A DNA stretch of 64,000 bases from Bosea sp. Tri-49 (GCF_003952665.1 NZ_CP017946.1:4793001-4857000), one strand, 5' to 3'. Shown: positions 34,166-43,725, numbered from the stretch's first letter. Numbers and translations are program-made. The notes: a model not told the origin generated them from the sequence alone.

Positions 34166-35184
34166 GTGCGATGACGGCCCAGCAAAAGATCGCTGCGCCC
34201 GCCGCCATGGCGGGCCGGCTTCTGCCGGTCGATCCGCTCGCCTATGACAGGCATGCCATGCATGCCGGCGAGCGGCATTGGCCGCAGACCAATTGCTATG
34301 CCGATCTCTGGATCGAGATCCTGCATGCGCTCGGCCTGGAGCCGGCTGCCGCTTTCGGCTTCACCATCACGCAGGATTTCGAGGGCGACCAGTTCACCTT
34401 CTTCAAGCCGCCGCTCGACGATCTCGAAGCGCTCTATGGCCTGCGGGCGACGGAGCTTGCGCTCTATGACGATCTGATCGGCCATATCGAGCAGCAGATC
34501 GGGCTCGGCCGCCTCGTCCTGCTCGAACTCGATTCCTTCTACATGCCCGACACGCGCGGTGTCTCCTATCGCGACAGCCACGGCAAGACGACGATCGCGG
34601 TGAACCGGCTCGATCGCGCTGCCCGCGAGCTCGACTATTTCCACAATGACGGCCTGCACCGCGCCGAAGGCGAGGACTTCGACGGGCTGTTCCGGCTGCT
34701 GCCGGGGCAGATGCGCGACGACACGCTCTTCCCCTATGCGGAGATGGTGCGCCTGCCGCAGCGTCGGCCCGACGAGGCAGTCCTGCGCGCCACCGCGCTC
34801 AAGCTGCTCGCTCGCCATGTCGCGCGCCGGCCGACGGACAATCCGGTCGCAGCCTTCCGCACTGTCGCCACCGCGCAGGCCAAGGTGCTGGCCGAACGGC
34901 CGGGCGCGGCCTTCCATCACTACGCCTTCAACACGCTGCGCCAGCTCGGCGCCAATTTCGAGCTGCTCGCCAGCCATCTGTCCTGGCTCGGCCAGAGCGT
35001 CGAAGGGCTGGACGTGGCCCGCGACGGCGCCTTGCGCATCTCCGAGGGCGCCAAGGTGGCGCAGTTCCATCTCGCGCGGGCGATGAAGCAGAAGCGCTTC
35101 GAGCGCTTCGACGCGACGCTTGCCGGCCTCGTGGGCGAATACGATCAAGTCAGCGAAGCGCTCGTCCAGCGCTTCCCCGGCTGA
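34162..35184 (+). CDS. DUF1839-family protein, possible aminoacyl transferase
   Basis: A 340-aa cytoplasmic protein of the DUF1839 family, which commonly accompanies amino acid:[carrier protein] ligases. The N-terminal motif [21 protein letters not shown] has Cys45 at the start of a helix, like papain-fold and BtrH-type acyl transferases. [14 protein letters not shown] and [12 protein letters not shown] supply Asp and His that could complete a triad. I infer that it takes the amino acid from the carrier protein and transfers it to an acceptor, but no activity has been shown. The GTG start at 34162 overlaps the ligase stop; an ATG three codons later is possible. Confidence 0.8.
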   Translation: MSAMTAQQKIAAPAAMAGRLLPVDPLAYDRHAMHAGERHWPQTNCYADLWIEILHALGLEPAAAFGFTITQDFEGDQFTFFKPPLDDLEALYGLRATELALYDDLIGHIEQQIGLGRLVLLELDSFYMPDTRGVSYRDSHGKTTIAVNRLDRAARELDYFHNDGLHRAEGEDFDGLFRLLPGQMRDDTLFPYAEMVRLPQRRPDEAVLRATALKLLARHVARRPTDNPVAAFRTVATAQAKVLAERPGAAFHHYAFNTLRQLGANFELLASHLSWLGQSVEGLDVARDGALRISEGAKVAQFHLARAMKQKRFERFDATLAGLVGEYDQVSEALVQRFPG

Positions 35185-35186
35185 GC

Positions 35187-37670
35187 ATGGCCCGCATCGT
35201 CGCGCGTACCGGCGAACGAGCTCTGCCGCTTGAGGGCTGGTCCTGGCTCGCGACAATGGCCGATGTGGCTGCGGCGCCGGCCGATCTGCCGAAGAACGGC
35301 GACTGGCAGGACGCCGCCGTGCCGGGCACGGTCGCCGGCACGCTGCGCTCGCTCGGCCGGCTCGACGACGCCAGCGCCAATGCGATTGGCCAGCAGGATC
35401 ACTGGTATCGCACGCAGCTCACCGAGCCGCTGAACGGGCGGCTTCGCTTCGAAGGGCTGGCGACCGTCACGGAGATCTGGGTCGGCGGCATCAAGCAGGC
35501 CGACAGCGTCTCGATGTTCGCGGCTGTCGAGCTCACCATCGATTGCCCGGCCGGGACGGAGATCGCGCTCTGCTTCCGCGCCTTGGCGCCGAAGCTCGCC
35601 GCTGCCCCGCGCCGTTCCCGCTGGCGGCCGGCGATGATCCAGCCCAACGGCCTGCGCTGGTTCCGCACCAGTGCGCTTGGCTCGATGCCGGGCTGGTGCC
35701 CGCCCGGCCTGCCGACCGGGCCGTACCGGCCGGTGCTGCGGATCGAGAGCGAAGTGAATGAGCTGCAGATCGAAGCCGTCGATCTACGGACGAGCTATGA
35801 TGGGCAGACCGGGACCGTTGCGCTCGCCCTGACGCTGTCTGAGAACGCACCGCGACCAGATCGCGCTGTCATGTGCTGCGCCGATGGCGAGGCGGCTTTG
35901 CAAGTGGATGGCGAGGGGAGATTAGCCGGCACATTATCCTTACCCGGCATCAAGCCCTGGTTCCCGCACACCCATGGCGAACCGGCGCTGCACGACCTCG
36001 CCCTCGAACTCGGCGGCGAGACGATCGAGCTCGGCCGCGTCGGCTTCCGCTCGCTTGAAGTCGATCGCGGCGGCGACGGCGAGGGCTGCGGCCTCGTCGT
36101 CAACGGCGTTCCGGTGTTCTGCCGCGGCGCCTGCTGGAGCAATGCCGACGTCACCACGCTGGCCGGCGGCCGCGCCGCTTACGAGCCCTGGCTCAGGCTG
36201 GCCCGCGAGGCCGGCATGAACATGATCCGCCTGCCCGGCGTGATGACCTATGAGGATGACGCCTTCTTCGCCCTCTGCGACGAGCTCGGCATCATGGTCT
36301 GGCAGGAGATGATGCTCGCCAATTTCGACTATCCGCAGGGCGATGCCGGCTTCCGCGCAGCGATCACCGCGGAGGTTGAAGCACTGCTCAGCCGGACGCA
36401 GGGCTCGCCGAGCCTCGCCGTGCTCTGCGGCGGCAGCGAGGTTTTTCAGCAATCGGCGATGCTGGGCGCGCCACCCGAGGCCTGGTCCGGCCCGATCTTC
36501 GACGAGGTGCTGCCGGAGGCGGTCGGCCGCTTGCGCCCGGACATCGCCTATGTCCCGAATTCGCCTTCGGGCGGGCCGCTGCCTTTCGTCGCCGACAAGG
36601 GCGCGACGCATTACTACGGCGTCGGCGCCTATATGCGCGGCCTCGACGATGCCCGCCGCGCCAATGTCCGCTTCGCCGCCGAGAGCCTCGCCTTCGCCAA
36701 TGTGCCGGAGGAGGTCTCGCTACGCGCAGGCAAGCCGCCTTCGATCACCCACCATCCCGACTGGAAGCGTGGCGTGCCGCGCGATGCCGGCGCCTCCTGG
36801 GATTTCGAGGATGTGCGCGATCACTATCTGGAGCGGCTCTATGGGCTCGATCCGGCGCGTCTGCGGCGCGAGGATCCGGAGCGCTATTTCGCCTTGTCGC
36901 GCGCGACCGTCGCCGAGGTGATGGAGGAGACCTTCGCTGAATGGCGCCGGCCGGGCTCGCCGACGCGCGGCGCGCTGGTCTGGCTGCTGCAGGATCTCCA
37001 GCCCGGCGCCGGCTGGGGCGTGATCGCCAGCGACGGTGAGCCTAAATCGGCCTGGTACGGGCTCGCCCGCGCCTTCCGGCCGGTCCAGCTTGCGCTCACC
37101 GATGAAGGTGTCAACGGGCTTGGCTTGCATGTCCTGAACGAGCGCCCCGAGCCGCTAGCCGCAACCGTCGAGTTGATCTGCTGGCGGGCCGGCGAGGTCG
37201 CGGTCATCCAGGCTAAGCGCGAGATTGCGCTCGCTCCGCATTCGGCGACGACGCTCTCGGCTTTCGATCTGATTGGCCGCTTCTTTGACATTGCTTATGC
37301 CTATCGCTTCGGCCCGCCCGGTCATGACGTGACCTCGGCGGTGCTGCGGGACGCCGCGAGTGGCGAGGTGCTGGCGGAAGCTTTCCATTTTCCGCTCGGG
37401 CGCGGCCATGAGCGCCATCACTGCGGGCTTGTCGCGCAGCTGGAGCGCGACGGTGACGATTGGTGGCTCGTTTTATCCACCCAGCGCTCCGCGCAATCGG
37501 TTGAGATCGTCGATCACGGCTGGCGGCCGGAGCGGAACTGGTTCCATCTCGCGCCGGGCGAGCCGCGGCGGGTTCGCCTGCGGCAACGCCCGGGCGCTAG
37601 CGTCGCGCCGGCGGGTGAAGTCCGCGCGGTCAACGCAAGTGATCGCGCGAGCTACGCTGCGGGCGGATGA
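35187..37670 (+). CDS. GH2-family (beta-mannosidase-like) glycosidase homologue
   Basis: An 827-aa protein with GH2 architecture: a sugar-binding jelly-roll domain (about 10-180), an immunoglobulin-like domain (about 190-290), and a TIM barrel (about 300-640) followed by C-terminal beta domains. The acid/base position is Glu418 in VLCGGSEVF, where clan-A enzymes usually have Asn-Glu (for example GNNE); here the preceding residue is Ser. The likely nucleophile is Glu499 in RFAAESLAF. No signal peptide is present, so it is cytoplasmic. It begins 2 bp after the DUF1839 gene and closes the cassette. It may act on the acceptor glycan or have lost normal hydrolysis. Confidence 0.82.
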   Translation: MARIVARTGERALPLEGWSWLATMADVAAAPADLPKNGDWQDAAVPGTVAGTLRSLGRLDDASANAIGQQDHWYRTQLTEPLNGRLRFEGLATVTEIWVGGIKQADSVSMFAAVELTIDCPAGTEIALCFRALAPKLAAAPRRSRWRPAMIQPNGLRWFRTSALGSMPGWCPPGLPTGPYRPVLRIESEVNELQIEAVDLRTSYDGQTGTVALALTLSENAPRPDRAVMCCADGEAALQVDGEGRLAGTLSLPGIKPWFPHTHGEPALHDLALELGGETIELGRVGFRSLEVDRGGDGEGCGLVVNGVPVFCRGACWSNADVTTLAGGRAAYEPWLRLAREAGMNMIRLPGVMTYEDDAFFALCDELGIMVWQEMMLANFDYPQGDAGFRAAITAEVEALLSRTQGSPSLAVLCGGSEVFQQSAMLGAPPEAWSGPIFDEVLPEAVGRLRPDIAYVPNSPSGGPLPFVADKGATHYYGVGAYMRGLDDARRANVRFAAESLAFANVPEEVSLRAGKPPSITHHPDWKRGVPRDAGASWDFEDVRDHYLERLYGLDPARLRREDPERYFALSRATVAEVMEETFAEWRRPGSPTRGALVWLLQDLQPGAGWGVIASDGEPKSAWYGLARAFRPVQLALTDEGVNGLGLHVLNERPEPLAATVELICWRAGEVAVIQAKREIALAPHSATTLSAFDLIGRFFDIAYAYRFGPPGHDVTSAVLRDAASGEVLAEAFHFPLGRGHERHHCGLVAQLERDGDDWWLVLSTQRSAQSVEIVDHGWRPERNWFHLAPGEPRRVRLRQRPGASVAPAGEVRAVNASDRASYAAGG

Positions 37671-37698
37671 GAGCGGCGATTTCGGCCGCCGCGGCCGT

Positions 37699-37968
37699 CT
37701 ACCCGCTTGGCGCGGGCCTGACCTTGTCGCGCGCCTGCCGTACGAGCGGTGACAGGACCGACATATCCGTGTCGAAGCCGGCGCGGAAATCCTCGCGCAT
37801 CCGCTTCGTCCAGAACTGGTTGATGTGATCGGCGATCGCGGGGATCGCCTCCTCGTCGGGGTAAGACTTGAAGAAGTCGCCGATCTGGTTGGCCATGGCG
37901 GCAAGTTTGGCGAGATTCTCGCCTGCATGATCCCGGGTCGTCACGTCGCTGCTCTTCGCCTCGATCAT
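37699..37968 (-). CDS. fdsD: Formate dehydrogenase delta subunit
   Basis: An 89-aa protein of the FdsD family, needed for assembly or stability of NAD-dependent, molybdenum-containing formate dehydrogenase. The conserved stretch LAAMANQIGDFFKSYPD (about 22-38) and IADHINQFWTKRMREDF (about 45-61) identify it. It is the last gene of the operon, and its start overlaps the fdsC/fdhD stop by 4 bp. The GH2 gene converges on it with 28 bp between stops; a GC-rich palindrome (CGGCCG repeated at 37683-37697) lies in that gap. Confidence 0.92.
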   Translation of the reverse strand: MIEAKSSDVTTRDHAGENLAKLAAMANQIGDFFKSYPDEEAIPAIADHINQFWTKRMREDFRAGFDTDMSVLSPLVRQARDKVRPAPSG

Positions 37969-38810
37969 CTGGCTTCGCTCTCCACGGTGTCGGCCAGGCG
38001 CCCGGCGAAGACGGTGGCGGAGTCGGCGCGCGCGATACAGACCAGCGTCAGGCCGAGAACGTTCGCCCGCTCGATCGCCAACGAGGTCGGCGCCGAGATC
38101 GTGACCAGCGTGCCCGCGCCGAAGATCGCCGCCTTCTCGACCATCTCGAAGGAGGCGCGGCTGGTGACCAGCACGAAGCCATCGCTCGCATCATGGCCGG
38201 CGCGCAGGCGCGCGCCGATCAGCTTGTCGAGGGCGTTGTGACGGCCGACATCCTCGCGCACCGCCAGGATCGTCCCATCACGGTCGCACCAGGCGGCGGC
38301 ATGGACCGAACGGGTCAGGCGATGCAGCGGCTGCTGGCGTTCGAGCATGGCAAGCGCTGCGCCGATCGCCGCCGGCGTGATCGGCGTCGCCATGGCGGCG
38401 CGAGCCTCGGCCATCGGCAGCTCAGCGAGCGCTTCCACGCCGCAGAGCCCGCATGAGGTGCGGCCCGAAAGATTGCGGCGGCGCGCCAGATGCTCGCGGA
38501 AGCGGCCGGGCGCCAGTTCGACCGTGACGATGATGCCGTCCTGCTGCGGTGCAGTCGCGATCGACCTGATCTCGTCGACGCTGCGGACGATGCCCTCGGT
38601 CAGGCTGAAGCCGGCGACGAAATCCTCGATGTCCGACGGGGTCGCCATCATCACCGCATAGGGCAGGTTGCCGTAGACGATGTTGACCGGCGCCTCGATC
38701 GCAACCTCGGCGCTGACATCAGCTGCATGCTCGGCGGCGCCGAACCTGATGGTCCGGACCGCGACCGCATGGCTCGCCGGGGGCTGGGCGGGCGGGCTAC
38801 TCCGCGGCAT
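37965..38810 (-). CDS. fdhD: Formate dehydrogenase accessory sulfurtransferase FdhD/FdsC
   Basis: A 281-aa sulfurtransferase that supplies the sulfur ligand of the molybdenum cofactor to formate dehydrogenase. RTSCGLCGVEAL (about residues 132-143) holds the paired active-site cysteines. DVGRHNALDKLIG (about 196-208) and LVTSRASFEMVEKAAIFGAG are conserved FdhD stretches. It overlaps the end of fdsA by 14 bp and the start of fdsD by 4 bp. In the fdsGBACD arrangement of Rhodobacter this gene is called fdsC. Confidence 0.94.
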   Translation of the reverse strand: MPRSSPPAQPPASHAVAVRTIRFGAAEHAADVSAEVAIEAPVNIVYGNLPYAVMMATPSDIEDFVAGFSLTEGIVRSVDEIRSIATAPQQDGIIVTVELAPGRFREHLARRRNLSGRTSCGLCGVEALAELPMAEARAAMATPITPAAIGAALAMLERQQPLHRLTRSVHAAAWCDRDGTILAVREDVGRHNALDKLIGARLRAGHDASDGFVLVTSRASFEMVEKAAIFGAGTLVTISAPTSLAIERANVLGLTLVCIARADSATVFAGRLADTVESEAR

Positions 38811-41679
38811 CGGGCAGGCGTCCTGCGATCAGGCGCAGCGAGATGTCCTCCTCGCGATTGCGCTCCTGCCATTGTGAGTAATAGTTCGTCCGCCGGACCT
38901 CGACCGCCGTGACCTTGTATTCCGGGCAGTTGGTCGCCCAGTCGGAATAGTCGGTGGTGATGACGTTGGCGCCGGTCTCGGCATGGTGGAAGGTGGTGTA
39001 GACCACGCCCGGCTGCATCCGCTCCGAGATCTCGGCGCGCAGCGAGATGTCGCCGGAGCGGCTGGCGAGCGCGACGAGGTCGCCGTCCTTGATGCCGCGA
39101 CTCTCGGCATCGAAGGGGTGGATTTCCAGCACGTCCTCGTCATGCCAGGCTTGGTTCTCGGTGCGCCTGGTCTGAGCGCCGACATTATATTGCGAGAGGA
39201 TGCGCCCGGTGGTCAGGATCAGCGGGAAGCGCGGGCCGGTGCGTTCCTGCGTCGGCACGTATTCCGTGATCATGAACTTGCCCTTGCCGCGCACGAAGCG
39301 ATCGACATGCATCAAGGGCGTGCCGGTCGGGGCCTTGTCGTTGCAGGGCCACTGCACCGAGCCGAGCTCATCGAGCTTCTTGTAGCTGACGCCGGCGAAG
39401 GTCGGGGTCAGTAGGGCAACCTCATCCATGATCTCGCTCGGATGGCCGTAATTCATCTCGAGGCCCAGCGCCCGCGCCAAGTCGATCGTGACCTGGAACT
39501 CGGCCTTGCCCGACAGCGGAGCCATCACCTGGCGGACGCGGTTGATGCGGCGCTCGGCATTGGTGAAGGTGCCGTCCTTCTCCAGGAATGAGGAGCCCGG
39601 CAGGAAGACATGGGCGTATTTCGCCGTCTCGTTCAGGAAGAGATCCTGGATGACGACGCATTCCATCGCGGCGAGGCCAGCCGTGACGTGCTGGGTGTTC
39701 GGATCGGACTGGGCGATGTCCTCGCCCTGGACATAGAGGCCCTTGAAGCTGCCCCCGACCGCCTCGTCGAGCATGTTGGGGATGCGCAGCCCCTGCTCGG
39801 AATCGAGCGCAACGCCCCAGAGCTTCTCGAAGATGTCGCGTGTGGCATCGTCAGAGACATGGCGATAGCCGGTGAATTCGTGCGGGAACGAGCCCATGTC
39901 GCAGGAGCCCTGGACATTGTTCTGGCCGCGCAGCGGGTTCACGCCGACGCCCTCGCGCCCGATATTGCCGGTCGCCATGGCGATGTTCGCCATGCCCATC
40001 ACCATGGTCGAGCCCTGGCTGTGCTCGGTGACGCCGAGGCCGTAGAAGATCGCGCCGTTGCCGCCGGTGGCGTAGAGCCGGGCCGCGGCGCGCAGATCGG
40101 CCGCCGGCACGCCGGTATATTGCTCGCTCGCCTCCGGCGAGTTGCGCTCCTCGGCGACGAAGCGGGCCCAGATCTCGAAATCGGCGAGATCGCAGCGCTC
40201 GCGGACATAGTCCTCGTCGATCAGCCCCTCGGTGACGATGACATGGGCGAGGGCGTTGACCAGCGCGACATTGGTGCCGGGCCTGAGCTGGAGATGGTAC
40301 TCGGCCTTCACGTGCGGCGACTTCACCATGTCGATGCGGCGCGGGTCGGCGACGATGACCTTGGCGCCCTGGCGGATGCGCTTCTTCATCCGTGAGGCGA
40401 AGACCGGATGGCCGTCGGTCGGGTTGGCGCCGATGACCAGGATGATGTCGGCCTTCTCGACCGACTTGAAGTCCTGCGTGCCGGCCGAGGTGCCGAGCGT
40501 CGTCTTCAGACCATAGCCGGTCGGCGAGTGGCAGACGCGGGCGCAGGTGTCGACATTGTTGTTGCGGAAGCCGGCGCGCACCAGCTTCTGGACGAGGTAG
40601 ACCTCCTCATTGGTGCAACGCGAGGAGGTGATGGCGCCGACCGACTCCCGGCCATATTTGGCCTGGATGCGCTTGAACTCGCTGGCGGCGTAGTTGATCG
40701 CCTCCTCCCAGGAGACCTCACGCCAGGGATCGGTGATCTTCTCGCGGATCATCGGCTTGGTCATGCGGTCCTTGTGGGTCGCATAGCCCCAGGCGAAGCG
40801 GCCCTTGACGCAGGAATGGCCCTCGTTCGCCTTGCCGTCCTTATAGGGCACCATGCGCACGACGCGGTCGCCCTGCATCTCGGCCTTGAACGAGCAGCCG
40901 ACGCCGCAATAGGCGCAGGTCGTGACCTTGGAATGCTCGGGCTGGCCGAGCTCGATCACCTTGTTCTCCATCAGCGTCGCGGTCGGGCAGGCCTGGACGC
41001 AGGCACCGCAGGAGACGCATTCCGAGCCGAGGAAATGGGTCGGTCCCGCTGCGACGCGCGAGTCGAAGCCGCGGCCGGTGATCGTCAGCGCGAAGGTGCC
41101 CTGCACCTCGGCGCAGGCGCGCACGCAGCGATTGCAGACGATGCACTTGCTGGGATCGTAGGTGAAATAAGGGTTCGAGGTGTCCTTGGGCAGCCAGTTC
41201 TCGTTAGCGTAGCCCTCGGGGCTCGCCGGCTTGACGTGGTTCTCGCCGTCATAGCCGTAGCGCACCTCGCGCAGGCCGACCGCGCCGGCCATGTCCTGCA
41301 ATTCGCAGTCGCCATTGGCCGAGCAGGTCAGGCAGTCGAGCGGATGGTCGGAGATGTAGAGCTCCATCACGCCCTTGCGCAGGCCTGCGAGGTTCTCCGA
41401 CTGGGTACGGACGACCATGCCCTCTTCCGCCGGCGTCGTGCAGGAAGCGGGCGTGCCGCGCCGCCCCTCGATCTCGACCAGGCAGAGCCGGCAGGAGCCG
41501 AAAGGTTCGAGCGAGTCGGTGGCGCAGAGCTTGGGGATCTTGGTGCCCAGGCTCATCGCCGCCGCCATCACCGAGGTTCCGGCCGGGACGGTGACGCTCT
41601 CGCCGTCGATGGTCAGCGTGACCGTCTTCTCGGCGACCCGGATCGGCGTTCCGAAATCGATTTCCTTGATCAGGCTCAT
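38797..41679 (-). CDS. fdsA: NAD-dependent formate dehydrogenase alpha (catalytic) subunit
   Basis: A 960-aa molybdopterin enzyme that oxidises formate to CO2 in the cytoplasm. Domains in order are a 2Fe-2S ferredoxin-like domain (CATDSLEPFGSCRLC, about 52-66), a His-Cys cluster region (CLTCSANGDC), a two-4Fe-4S ferredoxin domain (CIVCNRCVRAC and CVSCGACVQACP), an additional cluster (CAYCGVGC) and the bis-MGD catalytic part. DTCARVCHSPTGYG near residue 383 carries the cysteine that ligates Mo, so no selenocysteine is needed. Electrons pass to FdsB/FdsG and then NAD+. The start is 10 bp after the fdsB stop. Confidence 0.96.
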   Translation of the reverse strand: MSLIKEIDFGTPIRVAEKTVTLTIDGESVTVPAGTSVMAAAMSLGTKIPKLCATDSLEPFGSCRLCLVEIEGRRGTPASCTTPAEEGMVVRTQSENLAGLRKGVMELYISDHPLDCLTCSANGDCELQDMAGAVGLREVRYGYDGENHVKPASPEGYANENWLPKDTSNPYFTYDPSKCIVCNRCVRACAEVQGTFALTITGRGFDSRVAAGPTHFLGSECVSCGACVQACPTATLMENKVIELGQPEHSKVTTCAYCGVGCSFKAEMQGDRVVRMVPYKDGKANEGHSCVKGRFAWGYATHKDRMTKPMIREKITDPWREVSWEEAINYAASEFKRIQAKYGRESVGAITSSRCTNEEVYLVQKLVRAGFRNNNVDTCARVCHSPTGYGLKTTLGTSAGTQDFKSVEKADIILVIGANPTDGHPVFASRMKKRIRQGAKVIVADPRRIDMVKSPHVKAEYHLQLRPGTNVALVNALAHVIVTEGLIDEDYVRERCDLADFEIWARFVAEERNSPEASEQYTGVPAADLRAAARLYATGGNGAIFYGLGVTEHSQGSTMVMGMANIAMATGNIGREGVGVNPLRGQNNVQGSCDMGSFPHEFTGYRHVSDDATRDIFEKLWGVALDSEQGLRIPNMLDEAVGGSFKGLYVQGEDIAQSDPNTQHVTAGLAAMECVVIQDLFLNETAKYAHVFLPGSSFLEKDGTFTNAERRINRVRQVMAPLSGKAEFQVTIDLARALGLEMNYGHPSEIMDEVALLTPTFAGVSYKKLDELGSVQWPCNDKAPTGTPLMHVDRFVRGKGKFMITEYVPTQERTGPRFPLILTTGRILSQYNVGAQTRRTENQAWHDEDVLEIHPFDAESRGIKDGDLVALASRSGDISLRAEISERMQPGVVYTTFHHAETGANVITTDYSDWATNCPEYKVTAVEVRRTNYYSQWQERNREEDISLRLIAGRLPDAAE

Positions 41680-41689
41680 CGATGTCTCC

Positions 41690-43261
41690 TCACTCGGCCG
41701 CCAGCGGCAGGCGCTCGGCCGGCGGACGGTCGAAATCCTCGAAGAAATGGTTGAGCGCGCTCATCACCGGCATGGGGGTGAGCCCGCCCATCGCGCAGAG
41801 CGAGGCGTCGGTCATCAGCTTGTTGAGATCGCGCAGCACGGCGAGGTTCTTCGGCCGCTCGTGACCGGCGATGATCTTATCGACCAGTTCGACACCGCGT
41901 GTCGCGCCGATGCGGCAGGGCGTGCACTTGCCGCAGCTCTCCTTGGCGCAGAACTCGAAGGCGAAGCGCGCTTGCTTGGCCATGTCGACGCTGTCGTCGA
42001 AGACGACGATGCCGCCATGGCCGAGCATCGCCTTGATGCCCGCCAGCGCCTCGTAGTCCATCGGTGTGTCGAGCTGCTGTGCCGTGAGATAGGCGCCGAG
42101 CGGGCCGCCGACCTGCACGGCCCGGATCGGCCGGCCTGACAATGTGCCGCCGCCCATGTCCTCGATGATCTCGCGCAGCGAAATGCCGAAGGCGAGCTCG
42201 ATCAGCCCGCCGCGCTTGACGTTGCCGCCGAGCTGCACCGGTAGCGTGCCGCGCGAGCGGCCCATGCCGTAATCGGCATAGGCCTTGGCGCCATGGGTCA
42301 GGATCCAGGGCACGGCGGCGAAGGAGAGCACGTTGTTGACGATGGTCGGCTTGCCGAACAGGCCCTGCAGCGCCGGGATCGGCGGCTTGGCGCGGACAAT
42401 GGCGCGCTTGCCCTCCAGGCTCTCCAGCAGCGAGGTTTCCTCGCCGCAGATATAGGCGCCGGCTCCCAGCCGGACCTCGAGCTCGAAGGCCTTGCCCGAG
42501 CCGAGCACGGAGGCGCCGAGCAGGCCGGCATTGCGCGCCTTGAGGATCGCCCGCTGCAGCGCCTTGTGGGCGTGCGGATATTCCGAGCGCAGATAGATAT
42601 AGCCCCGGGTCGCGCCGACGGCGATCGCGGCGATCGTCATGCCCTCGATCAGCAGGAAGGGATCGCCCTCCATCAGCATCCGGTCGGCGAAGGTGCCGCT
42701 GTCGCCTTCGTCGGCATTGCAGACGATGTATTTCTGTGTCGCGCTGGCGTCGTGGACGGTCTTCCACTTGATCCCGGTCGGGAAGCCGGCGCCGCCGCGC
42801 CCGCGCAGGCCGGACTCCCGGACCTCCTCGACGATCTCGGCGCCGGTGAGCGAGAGTGCCCTCTCCAGGCCCTTCAGCCCGTCATGGGCGCGATAGTCGG
42901 CGAGCGAGAGCGGGTCGGTGACGCCGACGCGTTCGAAGGTCAGGCGCTGCTGGCGTTTCAGCCAGTCGAGCTCGTCGACAGGTCCGAGCCGCAACGCATG
43001 CACATCGCCCTTGTGGAAGCCGGCTTCGAACAGCGCAGCGGCATCCCTGGCCGCGACCGGGCCGTAGGCGATGCGCCCCTCCAGGGTCTCGACCTCGACC
43101 ATCGGTTCCAGCCAGAGCAATCCGCGCGAGCCGTTTCTGACGATCTCGACGGCGACGCTACGCGCCTGTGCCTCCCTGGCGATGGCCTGCGCCACTGCGT
43201 CGGCGCCGACCGAGAGGGCAGCGGCGTCGATCGGGACGAAGATGCGGATCGCCTCGCTCAT
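41690..43261 (-). CDS. fdsB: Formate dehydrogenase beta subunit (NADH-binding, NuoF-like)
   Basis: A 523-aa diaphorase subunit that passes electrons from FdsA to NAD+ through FMN. RGRGGAGFPTGIKW (about 154-167) is the FMN/NADH-binding motif, YIYLRSEYPHAH follows, and KESCGKCTPCRIG (about 440-452) binds a 4Fe-4S cluster. An N-terminal thioredoxin-like part of about 100 residues precedes the NuoF domain. The ATG at 43261 gives an ATGA overlap with fdsG and is preferred to the in-frame start at 43276, which lies inside fdsG. Confidence 0.95.
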   Translation of the reverse strand: MSEAIRIFVPIDAAALSVGADAVAQAIAREAQARSVAVEIVRNGSRGLLWLEPMVEVETLEGRIAYGPVAARDAAALFEAGFHKGDVHALRLGPVDELDWLKRQQRLTFERVGVTDPLSLADYRAHDGLKGLERALSLTGAEIVEEVRESGLRGRGGAGFPTGIKWKTVHDASATQKYIVCNADEGDSGTFADRMLMEGDPFLLIEGMTIAAIAVGATRGYIYLRSEYPHAHKALQRAILKARNAGLLGASVLGSGKAFELEVRLGAGAYICGEETSLLESLEGKRAIVRAKPPIPALQGLFGKPTIVNNVLSFAAVPWILTHGAKAYADYGMGRSRGTLPVQLGGNVKRGGLIELAFGISLREIIEDMGGGTLSGRPIRAVQVGGPLGAYLTAQQLDTPMDYEALAGIKAMLGHGGIVVFDDSVDMAKQARFAFEFCAKESCGKCTPCRIGATRGVELVDKIIAGHERPKNLAVLRDLNKLMTDASLCAMGGLTPMPVMSALNHFFEDFDRPPAERLPLAAE

Positions 43262-43725
43262 TGCCGCGCTCCGCACAAAGCGGCGATGCGGTCGGCATTG
43301 GCCCGTCCGATCAACTCGCCTTCAATCAAAGCGGAAGGACCGAGCGCGCAGTTGCCGAGGCAATAGACGGTTTCGACCACTGCTTCCTGGCTACCGTGAT
43401 CATCGACGACGATGCCGTGCTCGCGCGCCAGTTCCTCGACAACCGTGTCGCAGCCCAGCGCCTGGCAGGCTTCGGCGCGGCAAAGCTTGACGATGCGGCG
43501 CGGCGGCGGGGCGGTCCTAAAGTCGTGGTAGAACGAGATGGTGCCGTGCACATCGGCCCGCGACAGGTTGAGCACCTCGGCGATCAGCGGCACGACCTGC
43601 GGATCGACATAGCCGAACTCCTCCTGCAGCGCGTGCAGGATCGGCAAAGTGGCTCCTTCGAGATGAGACAGGCCCGACACAATCGAGCGCGCCTCGTCCT
43701 GATCCCAGGCTGGGTAGTGGACCAT
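43258..43725 (-). CDS. fdsG: Formate dehydrogenase gamma subunit (2Fe-2S, NuoE-like)
   Basis: A 155-aa thioredoxin-fold 2Fe-2S subunit, first gene of the operon. The cluster cysteines are visible in KLCRAEACQALGC (about 81-93) and VYCLGNCALGP (about 119-129). LHALQEEFGYVDPQVVPLIAEVL is the usual N-terminal helical region. It forms the diaphorase module with FdsB. The upstream 235 bp hold three similar palindromes that probably bind the adjacent LysR protein. Confidence 0.95.
   Translation of the reverse strand: MVHYPAWDQDEARSIVSGLSHLEGATLPILHALQEEFGYVDPQVVPLIAEVLNLSRADVHGTISFYHDFRTAPPPRRIVKLCRAEACQALGCDTVVEELAREHGIVVDDHGSQEAVVETVYCLGNCALGPSALIEGELIGRANADRIAALCGARQ

Noticed and set aside
38797..41679. 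Possible selenocysteine formate dehydrogenase
   Set aside because: The Mo-ligand position is an ordinary Cys codon in RVCHSPTG, and no in-frame TGA is present.
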